From an uncultured Selenomonas sp. (GTDB taxonomy: Bacteria; Bacillota; Negativicutes; Selenomonadales; Selenomonadaceae), in the NCBI GenBank assembly GCA_905373085.1, contig CAJPRR010000037.1, forward strand, positions 1-16,061: a stretch of DNA of 16,061 nt, read 5' to 3'. Below are positions 1 to 8,235 of this stretch, piece by piece (position 1 is the stretch's first letter; every line of letters begins with the position of its first letter). The notes beneath the pieces were generated by a model that saw only the letters and a program-made list of their open reading frames with translations, was not told the DNA's origin and searched no databases. Position numbers and translations under genes: made by a program.

Positions 1-1051
1 CGCCGTTCTTTGCAAGGATATCAAGGAGCTTCGCGCCCATCTCCTCGGCGGTCAGCATGAACGTCGGCAGAGCCGCCGCCCCTGCGCCGCCGCCGAACAT
101 CGCCTCGGCGCCCGCCTTCGCCTTCTCTGCTTCTGCCTCTCCATGCACAAGCTTTGTGACTTCGTAGGCGAGCACCGTCTTGGCCTCGTTGATCGCCGCG
201 TCCCTGAGCGCGCCCAAGCGGCGCACCTCTTCCATCGGCAGGAAGGTCAAGAGCGCAAGACATTTTTCAACGTCGGCGTCATCAATATTGCGCCAGTACT
301 GGTAGAAATCGTACGGCGACGTCTTCTCGGCATCGAGCCAGAGGGCGCCGCCCGCCGTTTTGCCCATCTTCTGACCGTCGCTCTTCGTGAGAAGCGTGAA
401 GGTCAGTCCGTAGGCGGCCTTCGCTTCCTTCCTGCGAATCAGCTCGACGCCCGCGATGATGTTCGACCACTGATCGTCGCCGCCCATCTGCAGTTTGCAG
501 CCGCAGCGGTGACTGAGTTCCAGAAAGTCGTAGGCCTGCATGACCATGTAGTTGAATTCGAGGAAGGTCAGCCCCTTCTCCCAACGCGTTTTGTAGGCTT
601 CAGCAGCCAACATGCGGTTCACGGTGAAATGTGCTCCAACCTCGCGCAGAAGTTCGATGTAGTTGAGCTTCCTCAGCCAATCGCCGTTGTTGACCATCAG
701 CGCCTTGCCCTCAGAAAAGTCGATGAAACGCGCGATCTGCTTCTTGAAGCAGTCGCAGTTGTGCTCGATATCCGCATCCGTCAGCATCTTTCGCATGTCC
801 GTGCGCCCCGAAGGATCGCCGACCGTTCCCGTGCCGCCGCCCACGAGGCACACGGGGCGATGCCCGGCACGCTGCATGTGCGACATCGCCATGAGTCCGA
901 GGAAATGTCCGACATGAAGGCTGTCCGCCGTCGGGTCGAAACCTGTGTAGAAGGTCACGCTCTCTTTGCCGAGCAGTTCGCGCACACCTTCTTCATCCGT
1001 GCATTGGGCGATGAAGCCGCGCTCTTTCAAAACATCAAAAACATTCGTCAA
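1..1051 (-). CDS. tyrS: Tyrosyl-tRNA synthetase, 3' end beyond the window
   Basis: Charges tRNA-Tyr with tyrosine in the cytoplasm (class I aminoacyl-tRNA synthetase). Reading from 1051 downward gives 350 codons, beginning LTNVFDVLKERGFIAQ and running off the window edge. The Rossmann catalytic domain is complete: the HIGH-type motif is HVGH at residues 46-49, and the KMSKS-type loop is KMGKT at residues 228-232 (bases 356-370). The stretch ALWLDAEKTSPYDFYQYWRN after it is typical of bacterial TyrS. The C-terminal S4-like tRNA-binding domain, about 60-70 residues, must lie outside the window. The start is TTG at 1049-1051: the frame upstream holds no ATG or GTG before an in-frame stop at 1079-1081, and AAGGGA lies 8 bases before the TTG. 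It follows pbp1A by 39 bases with no terminator or leader structure between, so the two are probably cotranscribed. Identity is very secure; the start is likely. Confidence 0.96.
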   Translation of the reverse strand, partial: MTNVFDVLKERGFIAQCTDEEGVRELLGKESVTFYTGFDPTADSLHVGHFLGLMAMSHMQRAGHRPVCLVGGGTGTVGDPSGRTDMRKMLTDADIEHNCDCFKKQIARFIDFSEGKALMVNNGDWLRKLNYIELLREVGAHFTVNRMLAAEAYKTRWEKGLTFLEFNYMVMQAYDFLELSHRCGCKLQMGGDDQWSNIIAGVELIRRKEAKAAYGLTFTLLTKSDGQKMGKTAGGALWLDAEKTSPYDFYQYWRNIDDADVEKCLALLTFLPMEEVRRLGALRDAAINEAKTVLAYEVTKLVHGEAEAEKAKAGAEAMFGGGAGAAALPTFMLTAEEMGAKLLDILAKNG

Positions 1052-1059
1052 CGAACTCT

Positions 1060-1065
1060 TCCCTT
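1060..1065 (-). promoter_or_regulatory. Ribosome binding site deciding the tyrS TTG start
   Basis: AAGGGA on the minus strand, 8 bases before the TTG at 1049-1051. No ATG or GTG is available in that frame between the TTG and the upstream stop, so this site supports a TTG start. Confidence 0.7.
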
Positions 1066-1090
1066 CTCTACTCGTCTTTCAAAAAGCACA

Positions 1091-3265
1091 TCAATCCCTG
1101 CCCTTGGAAACCCCTGCGCCCGGCTCAGGTCCTGCGCCGGGTTCAGGCGGCGGCGACTGCTGCGCCGGCACGGCAGTCGGCTGCTTTTGTGCGCCGTCCC
1201 CCATGGTTCTGCCGCCTGCATCGGGCTTCGGAGCACCCTTGACATCCGTGCCGTTTTTCGCGTCCTTTTCCTTCTTGTCTGTATGCTTCTCGTCCTTTGC
1301 CGATTTTTCGTCCTTAATCTCGCTGACGCTTCCTGCGGTATATGCCACACCGTCAAAGTTCTTCGCGGGCGTGCCTGCGACGACCTGCTGCATGAACGCC
1401 TTCCACACTTCCGCCGGCGCCATGCCGCCCGACATCACGCCCAACGACGTGTTGTCGTCATTGCCGATCCACACGCCCGCCACGAGGTCGGGCGTGTAGC
1501 CGACGAACCACGCATCGTGATAGTCATCCGTCGTGCCCGTCTTGCCTGCGGCAGGGCGGCCGATGTTCGCGCGCGTTCCCGTGCCATGCTGCACGACATC
1601 CTGCAGCATGCTCGTCAGGGCCGCCGCACTGCTCTCCTTGATGACGCTCTTCTGCTTGAGTTCCGCCTGTTCAAGAACCTTGCCGTTGCGATCGAGAATC
1701 TTGACGATGGCGACAGGCTCGACGTGTATGCCCTTGTTTGCAAATGTTCCGTAAGCGCTCGTCAGTTCCAGAGGCGTCACGCCCTTCGTGAGTCCGCCGA
1801 GCGCCGTGGAGAAGTTCTTGTCGTTGCGCTCGCCGTCGAGCACGAAGGTTGTTATGCCCATCTCCTGCGCATAGTAAATCGGCTTGTCGATGCCGAGCTT
1901 CTGCGCGATTTTTACCGTCGGCACGTTGAGCGAATAGCGCGCCACCGTACGCAGTGTCACCTTGCCGCTGTAATTGCCGCTGTAATTCTTCGGCGACCAG
2001 CCGCCGATCTTGATCGGACTGTCGTCGATGACGGTGTCAGGCGAATAATTCGCCTCCAATGCTGCCGCAAAGACGAAGGGCTTGAACGACGAACCTGGCT
2101 GGCGCTCCGCCATCGTCGCGCGGTTAAACTGATCCGTGCCGCGGCCGCCGACCATCGCCTTGATGTATCCCGTATGCGGGTCGATGGCGACGAGCGCCAT
2201 CTGCGGCTGCTGCACGCCGTTGCCGTCCGTGCGCTGCACGGCCACGGTATGCGCGGCCTCTTCCGCCGCCTTCTGCATCGTCATGTCGATCGTCGTGTAG
2301 ATCTTCAGGCCTTCCTTGTAGATGGCGTCGGCGCCGTATCGGTCAATGACCTTCTGCGTGATATAGTCGATGAAGTACGCGCCCGTCGTATCCTTTACCT
2401 GCGTCTTATTGACCAGCGTCGGCTTCTCCTTCGCCGTCTTGCGTGCCGTCGCATAGTTGATGTAGCCGTACTTCTCCATCTGGTCGAGCACGACTTCCTT
2501 GCGTTCCTGCGCGGCGTTGAAGTTGTTGAACGGCGAATAGTAGTTGGGACTCTTCGGTATGCCCGCGAGCATCGCGCACTCGTTGAGATCGAGATCCTCG
2601 ACGTTCTTGCCAAAGTACGTCTTCGCTGCCGCCTGCACGCCGTAAGCGCCCTGTCCGAAGTAGATCTGATTGAGATAAAGTTCCAGAATCTCCTGTTTCG
2701 TATATTGGCGCTCGATCTGCAGCGCGAGGAAGACCTCCTGCACCTTGCGCTTGATCGTCCGATCCTGTGTCAGATAGGCGTTCTTCGCGAGCTGCTGCGT
2801 GATCGTCGAGCCTCCCTCTGCAATCGTCCTGCCCGTGACGTTGGCATAGACGGCGCGCAGGATGCCGCGCGGGTCGACGCCCATGTGCTCGTAGAAACGA
2901 TTGTCCTCGACCGCGACGAAAGCGTTCTGCAGGTTCTTCGGAATCTGCGCGAGCTTTACAGGTTCGCGGTTCTCCGTCGCATGGACGTTGGCGATCTCGT
3001 TGCCGTTGATGTCATAAATATGGGAGGATGCCGGCGGGCGTATATCCTCGACGAGATTTTCTTTCGTATTCATGCTCGCCGTCAAGAAGCCGCAGCCGAT
3101 GCCGACGAGCATGACGAAAACGAGGATGAAGAAACCCACGAGAGCGCGCACGATCTTGCCGCCGCGACTTTTCTTCTTCGGCGGCGGCTTCGGATTCGCC
3201 TTCGGTGCTAAACGCCTTTGCAGCTGCTGCCGCGAGGTGTGCGTCGCATCGGTACGTTTTTCCAT
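1091..3265 (-). CDS. pbp1A: Class A penicillin-binding protein 1A (transglycosylase/transpeptidase)
   Basis: Bifunctional cell-wall enzyme that polymerises lipid II glycan and cross-links the stem peptides outside the membrane. The protein has 724 residues. A basic, Lys/Pro-rich cytoplasmic segment (1-38) precedes one membrane anchor (about 39-64). The GT51 domain (about 85-265) shows VEDNRFYEH with catalytic Glu120, GGSTITQQLAKN (151-162) and LYLNQIYFGQGAYG (196-209). The transpeptidase domain (about 355-630) shows all three motifs: SSFK with Ser392 and Lys395, SLN at 445-447, and KTGT at 575-578. The last 75 or so residues form a disordered tail, first Lys/Asp/Glu-rich (about 650-680), then Pro/Gly/Ala-rich and ending in two PEPGAG units. 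The ATG is preceded by GGGAGGAG at 7 bases. A promoter sits just upstream, and tyrS follows 39 bases downstream. Confidence 0.96.
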   Translation of the reverse strand: MEKRTDATHTSRQQLQRRLAPKANPKPPPKKKSRGGKIVRALVGFFILVFVMLVGIGCGFLTASMNTKENLVEDIRPPASSHIYDINGNEIANVHATENREPVKLAQIPKNLQNAFVAVEDNRFYEHMGVDPRGILRAVYANVTGRTIAEGGSTITQQLAKNAYLTQDRTIKRKVQEVFLALQIERQYTKQEILELYLNQIYFGQGAYGVQAAAKTYFGKNVEDLDLNECAMLAGIPKSPNYYSPFNNFNAAQERKEVVLDQMEKYGYINYATARKTAKEKPTLVNKTQVKDTTGAYFIDYITQKVIDRYGADAIYKEGLKIYTTIDMTMQKAAEEAAHTVAVQRTDGNGVQQPQMALVAIDPHTGYIKAMVGGRGTDQFNRATMAERQPGSSFKPFVFAAALEANYSPDTVIDDSPIKIGGWSPKNYSGNYSGKVTLRTVARYSLNVPTVKIAQKLGIDKPIYYAQEMGITTFVLDGERNDKNFSTALGGLTKGVTPLELTSAYGTFANKGIHVEPVAIVKILDRNGKVLEQAELKQKSVIKESSAAALTSMLQDVVQHGTGTRANIGRPAAGKTGTTDDYHDAWFVGYTPDLVAGVWIGNDDNTSLGVMSGGMAPAEVWKAFMQQVVAGTPAKNFDGVAYTAGSVSEIKDEKSAKDEKHTDKKEKDAKNGTDVKGAPKPDAGGRTMGDGAQKQPTAVPAQQSPPPEPGAGPEPGAGVSKGRD
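1113..1148 (-). repeat. Two tandem 18-bp units encoding PEPGAG in the PBP1A tail
   Basis: Units 1113-1130 and 1131-1148 match at 15 of 18 bases. Each encodes Pro-Glu-Pro-Gly-Ala-Gly in the disordered C-terminal tail of PBP1A. The unit is a multiple of three bases, so copy changes would keep the reading frame. Confidence 0.75.
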
Positions 3266-3309
3266 GAAGTAGCTCCTCCCAATCGATCCTATTCAACGAT
3301 ACGCCTTTC

Positions 3310-3338
3310 ATTATACTGCAACGAAAGTGACAGGGCAA
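3310..3338 (-). promoter_or_regulatory. Sigma-A-type promoter for pbp1A-tyrS
   Basis: On the minus strand, TTGCCC (3333-3338, 4 of 6 consensus) and a perfect TATAAT (3310-3315) are separated by 17 bases. This places the transcript start near 3303, about 38 bases before the pbp1A ATG. It lies in the only sizeable intergenic gap of the window. No terminator hairpin for mutS2 is visible in that gap, so read-through from upstream probably adds to expression. Confidence 0.65.
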
Positions 3339-3356
3339 GACAAACCTTCCACAATA

Positions 3357-5732
3357 TCACTGCAAGTCGACGAGCGTCGCGCCTGTGCCGCCCTCGCTGA
3401 CATCGGCGAAGTTGAAGCGGGCGACGCTCCTGTGATGCTTGAGATAATCGTGGACGCCCTTTCTGAGCGCTCCCGTCCCCTTGCCGTGGATGATGAGCAC
3501 CTGCCCGAGTCCGCCGATGACGGCATCGTCGAGGAACTTGCCGAGCAGCTGCTCCGCCTCGTCGACCATCAGTCCGCGCACGTCGATCTCGCTGTGCAGG
3601 TTCGCCGTCTTCTGCAGAAGCGCACCCGCGCCCTTCGTGCGGCCGCTTCCTTTCGCGGCGGGCTGCTCTTTCCGCGCACGTTCGACAAAGCGGCAGTCTC
3701 CCGCCTTGACATACGTCTTGAGGCTGCCGAGCTGCACCTCGATGCTTGCGCCTTGGATCTTGAGCACCGTCGCCTTTTGGTCGAGCTTTCGCACATAGAC
3801 GACATCGCCGGCGGCGAGTTTCTTCACGTCGATCTTCTCTTTGTACGCCTTGCCGGGGACAAGTCCTGTACGCGATCGCTCTGCTGCCTCCTGCAGCTTC
3901 TCCCGTGCCTCCTGCATGGCGCGGCGGCGGCTCTCTATGCCGAGGTCGTCGAACTGCGCCTTGAGGCTCTTGATGATCTCCTCCGCCTCGCGCCGCGTGC
4001 GCCGCACGAGAGCCGCGCTTTCCTGCCTCGCCTTCTTGAGCATCTGCTCCTTCTTCTCGCGGATCTCGTCCTTCAGCGCCTGCGTCTTTTCCTCAAGCTT
4101 CGCCACGCGCTGCTGCCTTTCCAGAATGTCGGCGTTCCTCTGCTCGTACATGAGCTTTTCGCTTTCGAGCTGGTTCACGACCTTCTCGAACTGCGCATGA
4201 TCGGCCTTGATGAATTGCTGTGCACGCAGGATTGCCGCCTCCGAAAGGCCGAGGCGGCGGCTGATGGCAAAGGCGTTGCTCGCGCCCGGCATCCCCGTCA
4301 GCAGACGGTACGTCGGACGCAGCGTCTCGACATCGAATTCCACGCAGGCATTCTCGACGCCCTCGCGCGTAAAAGCGAACGTCTTCAGCTCCGAGTAATG
4401 CGTCGTCACGATCGTCGAGGCGCCGCGTGCGAGGAGCTGCTCAAGGATAGCCATGGCGAGAGCCGCCCCTTCCTCGGGGTCGGTTCCCGCACCGATCTCA
4501 TCGAGCAGCAGAAGATCCGTACCCTCGACGCATTCCAAGAGTTTGACCAGATGCGACATGTGCGCGGAAAATGTGCTGAGGCTCTGCTCGATGCTCTGTT
4601 CGTCGCCGATGACCGCATAGACGTTCGTATATACAGAAATCTCAGATCCTGCGGCGGCGGGGATGTAGCAGCCCGACTGCGCCATGAGCGCAAAGAGTCC
4701 GATCGTCTTCAGGCTGACCGTCTTGCCGCCCGTATTCGGTCCTGTGACGAGCAGCATGCGGTACGATTCTCCAAGCGCGATGTCAATGGGCACGACCTTT
4801 GCCGCATCGATCAGCGGATGACGTGCGGCGACGAGCTTCGTCCTTCCCTCGCGATTGATCGCGGGGCGCGTCGCCTGCATATCGGCTGCAAGCTTCGCCC
4901 GTGCGAAGATGAAGTCCAGAGAGGCGAGTATGGCACAGTTCCCTTCGAGAACACTGCCGTTCTTGCCAACTTCCTGCGAGAGAAGGCGCTGGATGCGCTG
5001 CACCTCGGTCTTCTCCGCGAGCGCAAGCTGCTTGAGGTCGTTGTTGAGGTCGACGAGAGCCATCGGCTCGATGAAGAGCGTCGCGCCGCTCGCCGACTGG
5101 TCGTGGACGATGCCCGGAAAGCTCTGGCGATACTCCTGCTTGATCGGTATGACGTTTCGCTCCGCACGCTGTGTGATGATGGCGTCCTGAAAGAATTTCT
5201 GATACTCTGTGCGGTGCAGAATGGCTTCCATCTGCTCCTTCGCCCTGCGTCTGCCCGAGCGCAGTTCACGCCGTATGCGTGAAAGCTCAACGCTCGCATC
5301 ATCAAGCAAATTGCCGTGCTCGTCGATGCTGTTTTCCAGCCTGCGCTCCAACTGCCCGAGGATCTCGATGCCCTTTGCCTGCTCCTTAGTGAGCGGCAAG
5401 TCCATCTCCACTTCTTTGAAGAAGCGCTTGACGGCACGCATGGCACGCATCGTGCTCAGAAGATCGGTAAAATCGCCGAGGTCGAGCACGGCGCCGCGCT
5501 CGGCCTTTGCCAGAGACTCGCGGATGTCGAAGACTCCGCCCATGGGCGGCGAGGAAAACGCTGAGAGGCGAACCGCCTCCTCCGTCTCGCGCAGAAGCTC
5601 CTCCACCTCAGCAAAATCGCCCGACGGAAGGACGGCTCGCGCCTTCTCCTTGCCGAGGACGGAGCCTGCCTTCGCTTCCAGCATCGCGCGAATCTTGTCG
5701 TACTCAAGCGTGTCGAGTGTTTCCTTTTCCAT
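3357..5732 (-). CDS. mutS2: MutS2 family ATPase with SMR endonuclease domain
   Basis: 791 residues, the usual length for MutS2. It lacks the N-terminal mismatch-recognition domains of MutS. Visible parts are a core/lever region (1-300), the ABC-type ATPase with Walker A GPNTGGKT (331-338), the segment STFSAHM (386-392), Walker B LLLLDE (407-412) and TTHYSELK (443-450), a long charged coiled coil (about 515-620), a small KOW-like segment (about 638-680), and a C-terminal SMR domain (about 708-791) with IDVRG (716-720) and IIHGKGTGALR (747-757). In other bacteria MutS2 suppresses homologous recombination, and in Bacillus subtilis (as RqcU) it acts on collided ribosomes; which role dominates here cannot be read from sequence. 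The ATG has AGAAAGG about 6 bases upstream. It starts 16 bases after the U32 gene and is the last gene of the upstream block. Confidence 0.97.
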   Translation of the reverse strand: MEKETLDTLEYDKIRAMLEAKAGSVLGKEKARAVLPSGDFAEVEELLRETEEAVRLSAFSSPPMGGVFDIRESLAKAERGAVLDLGDFTDLLSTMRAMRAVKRFFKEVEMDLPLTKEQAKGIEILGQLERRLENSIDEHGNLLDDASVELSRIRRELRSGRRRAKEQMEAILHRTEYQKFFQDAIITQRAERNVIPIKQEYRQSFPGIVHDQSASGATLFIEPMALVDLNNDLKQLALAEKTEVQRIQRLLSQEVGKNGSVLEGNCAILASLDFIFARAKLAADMQATRPAINREGRTKLVAARHPLIDAAKVVPIDIALGESYRMLLVTGPNTGGKTVSLKTIGLFALMAQSGCYIPAAAGSEISVYTNVYAVIGDEQSIEQSLSTFSAHMSHLVKLLECVEGTDLLLLDEIGAGTDPEEGAALAMAILEQLLARGASTIVTTHYSELKTFAFTREGVENACVEFDVETLRPTYRLLTGMPGASNAFAISRRLGLSEAAILRAQQFIKADHAQFEKVVNQLESEKLMYEQRNADILERQQRVAKLEEKTQALKDEIREKKEQMLKKARQESAALVRRTRREAEEIIKSLKAQFDDLGIESRRRAMQEAREKLQEAAERSRTGLVPGKAYKEKIDVKKLAAGDVVYVRKLDQKATVLKIQGASIEVQLGSLKTYVKAGDCRFVERARKEQPAAKGSGRTKGAGALLQKTANLHSEIDVRGLMVDEAEQLLGKFLDDAVIGGLGQVLIIHGKGTGALRKGVHDYLKHHRSVARFNFADVSEGGTGATLVDLQ

Positions 5733-5748
5733 ACATAACCTTTCTCTT

Positions 5749-8235
5749 TTACTGCACGCCGCGGAAATAATGGCCGCGCGTCACATCCTTGCCCTCAAGC
5801 TCCTTCAGATAGTCCTCCTGCTCCTTGAGGAGCGTGCCTGAAAAGCGGCTCCATTCCTTGTAGAGGCGCACGCGTCTTCCCAGTTCTGCCGCTTCCATGA
5901 AGCGCCCGTCGATGCGTAAAAAAGAGATGCCGCGCGGCGCAAACTCCATCGCATGAAGCAGCATCGAAAGGCGCTTGCCGTTGAGGACGTGCATGTGGCA
6001 TGACTGGTCGAATACGAGCGGAAATTTCATGTCCTTCCTGTCCAGCAAGGCGTAGCGCGTCTTTCCCTTGCAGCACGGCATCGAACACGAGCCTGACGCT
6101 GCATTGCCGAGGAAACTGCCCAAGGCGCAGTATTCAGATACCATGAGTTCAAGATTTCCCTCGACGATGCACTCGACGGGAAAAGGCGCACGCACGGCAA
6201 GCGCCCCCGCCTGCTCCAGCGTAAGCTCGGGCGAAAGAACGGCGCGGCTCGCTCCCATTTCTGCAAGCTCCGCAAGCGCCCGGCAGTTGATGACGGGAAG
6301 CGACGCATCGGCATAAAACTTCAGCCCCGCCTCACGCACGACGCGGAGCGTGCCGAAGTTGTGGACGCTGACGGCATCGGGCGAAAGGCGCACGAAACCC
6401 TCGACGAGCTTTCGCCATACCGCCATGTCGCGGCGCAGCACGAGGCGCGGCGTGTTGAACACGATGGCGCATCCTGCGCCGCGTGCGAGCTGCGCCGCCT
6501 CTGCGTAGTCGCGCAGGGGAATCGTACGATGATGGTAGGAATCGCCGCCGAAGACGATTTCATCGGTGCCTGAGCGCAGCGCCTCGCGCACGCCGGCGAG
6601 CGTGTCCGTCGCCGCCGCGATGTGCGCCTCGACCCTGCGTCCAGCGCGGGCAGGCGCTTCTTCGTAGCGGAATGCCGGCAGGGCGGCGCGGCGATAGTGC
6701 GCTAGGCGCTCTTCCTGCAAGGCAGCGAACGCCTTGCGCCGCGCCTCGTTGATCTCGCTGACGGGAACCATCACGCCATCCTCAATATCAAAGGAGACTT
6801 CCCCCAGCGAAAATATCGTCGTGCCGATGCGGCGCAGCTGCTTTTCAACGGTCGCTGCATCCAACGGACGCTTCTTTGCAGCTTCCGCACGAAACTCCGT
6901 CTTTGCCTGCGCCGTAAAGCCGTCCTGATCGCGCAAGGCAATGGAAAGAGGCTCGCCGAGGCGCACGCGGACATGCGCCGCCACGGGCACGCGCCGCACG
7001 GGAGCACCCGCGCGGAAAAAGCCGCGCGCCTTCTCCATGAGATGTGCGTCGAACACCTTGAATACGCGGTCGTGCGGTTTCACGGGCGCATCGAGAGGCA
7101 ATGTGACCTCCTCGCCCGCCTTCGCCGCAGGACAGGAGCGACCCTTCTTGTCGCAGATATCCGTCACCGTCGCCGTCTTCCTGCCGCCGACCTTGACCCA
7201 GAAATCCAGCTGATCTCCCTCGGCCAGATCGCCCGAGAGCTTCAGCTTCACGCGCCCCGCCGTCCTGTCGTTTTCGAGGACGCGCCCAACAAGAAGGCCT
7301 CGATTGTTCGGCCGGGAATCGCTCATCATCGTGCGCCCCGGACGCTCCTTTAAGTAGGCCGTCGTGAAATCGCGGTTGAAGATCTGCGCGAGCGCTTTTT
7401 CATCCTCTGCCGCGCTCGGCAGTCCCCTGCCCGCCTCGACGGCGTCGATGGCGCGGCGATAGGCGTCGACGACGACAGCGACATACTCGGGACGCTTCAT
7501 GCGCCCCTCGATCTTCAACGAAGCGATGCCGCTCTCCAAGAGTTCCGGCAAAAGCTCGATGGTCTTCAAATCCTTGGGCGAGAGCAGGAACTGCCCCGCA
7601 TCCTTGCCGAGAACATCCGCGCCCGTCTCATCGACAAGCGTATAGGGCAGACGACACGGCTGCGCACAGCGGCCGCGATTGCCGCTCCTGCCGCCGATCA
7701 TGCTGCTCATCAGACACTGCCCCGAGTAGCAGACGCAAAGCGCCCCGTGCACGAAGGTCTCAATCTCCGCCTGACAGTGCGCCGTGATATAGCGGATATC
7801 CTCCAGCGAAAGCTCGCGCGAGAGCACGACTCGCTCAAATCCCATCTCCTGAAGAAGCAGCACGCCTTCCAGATTGTGCACGGTCATCTGCGTGCTCGCA
7901 TGCAGCGGCAGACCGGGCGCCGCCTGACGCGCGAGCCGATAAACGCCGAGGTCCTGCACGAGCGCGGCGTCCGCGCCCGCCTCGTAGAGGAAGCGCAGGT
8001 AGCGGGAGAGCGCCTCCATCTCCTCGTCGCGCACGATGGTGTTGACCGTCACATGCACGCGCACGTCACGGCTGTGAGCGAAGGCGATCGCCTCGCGCAG
8101 TCCCTCTTCGTCAAAGTTATCCGCATAGGCGCGTGCGCCGAACATATTGCCTGCCAGATAGACGGCGTCAGCGCCGCTTTCCACAGCGGCCGTCAACGCC
8201 TCCCTGCTCCCTGCCGGAGCCAATAATTCAATCAA
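5749..8235 (-). CDS. U32 family protein with two U32 modules (RlhA/TrhP-like, DUF3656 type)
   Basis: 828 residues from the TTG chosen here. Although called peptidases, characterised U32 relatives (E. coli RlhA and TrhP) take part in hydroxylation of rRNA or tRNA bases, so an RNA-modification role is the likeliest. The N-terminal module starts IELLAPAGS and carries the full U32 signature around ETFVHGALCVCYSGQCLMSS (159-178), with Cys167 and Cys174, then GRCAQPC with Cys190 and Cys194. A middle region (about 310-530) fits the DUF3656-type insertion. A second, degenerate module (about 535-780) has VSEYC (Cys703), GSCSMPCC (717-722) and FDQSC (Cys746) but no counterpart of Cys167. The frame stays open upstream for 18 codons, but GGAGGA lies 6 bases before the TTG, and IELLAPAGS is the usual family N terminus. 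It overlaps scpB by 8 bases. The exact RNA target is unknown. Confidence 0.92.
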   Translation of the reverse strand: MIELLAPAGSREALTAAVESGADAVYLAGNMFGARAYADNFDEEGLREAIAFAHSRDVRVHVTVNTIVRDEEMEALSRYLRFLYEAGADAALVQDLGVYRLARQAAPGLPLHASTQMTVHNLEGVLLLQEMGFERVVLSRELSLEDIRYITAHCQAEIETFVHGALCVCYSGQCLMSSMIGGRSGNRGRCAQPCRLPYTLVDETGADVLGKDAGQFLLSPKDLKTIELLPELLESGIASLKIEGRMKRPEYVAVVVDAYRRAIDAVEAGRGLPSAAEDEKALAQIFNRDFTTAYLKERPGRTMMSDSRPNNRGLLVGRVLENDRTAGRVKLKLSGDLAEGDQLDFWVKVGGRKTATVTDICDKKGRSCPAAKAGEEVTLPLDAPVKPHDRVFKVFDAHLMEKARGFFRAGAPVRRVPVAAHVRVRLGEPLSIALRDQDGFTAQAKTEFRAEAAKKRPLDAATVEKQLRRIGTTIFSLGEVSFDIEDGVMVPVSEINEARRKAFAALQEERLAHYRRAALPAFRYEEAPARAGRRVEAHIAAATDTLAGVREALRSGTDEIVFGGDSYHHRTIPLRDYAEAAQLARGAGCAIVFNTPRLVLRRDMAVWRKLVEGFVRLSPDAVSVHNFGTLRVVREAGLKFYADASLPVINCRALAELAEMGASRAVLSPELTLEQAGALAVRAPFPVECIVEGNLELMVSEYCALGSFLGNAASGSCSMPCCKGKTRYALLDRKDMKFPLVFDQSCHMHVLNGKRLSMLLHAMEFAPRGISFLRIDGRFMEAAELGRRVRLYKEWSRFSGTLLKEQEDYLKELEGKDVTRGHYFRGVQ

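Noticed and set aside
1967..1990. Short tandem repeat (NYSG twice) in the PBP1A transpeptidase domain
   Set aside because: Part of a segment that is normally Asn/Tyr/Ser/Gly-rich in class A PBPs; no sign of repeat expansion.
2039..2055. A perfect inverted repeat (7-base arms AGGCGAA / TTCGCCT, 3-base loop) inside pbp1A
   Set aside because: It lies within conserved coding sequence, has no T-run for termination and no second copy nearby, so it is probably chance.
143..3211. A plus-strand open frame of more than 1000 codons across tyrS and pbp1A
   Set aside because: It is in exact codon register with both minus-strand genes, so it stays open simply because those genes avoid TTA, CTA and TCA codons. 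Its translation is Arg/Leu/Val-rich with no recognisable domain, and it crosses the intergenic gap by chance register.
3266..3356. Possible terminator for mutS2 in the 91-base gap
   Set aside because: I could find no stem followed by a T-run on the minus strand. Only the pbp1A promoter and ribosome binding site are supported here.
3327..5282. A plus-strand open frame of about 650 codons opposite mutS2
   Set aside because: Codon-aligned mirror of mutS2; it ends where mutS2 uses a TCA serine codon. No ribosome binding site or domain supports it.
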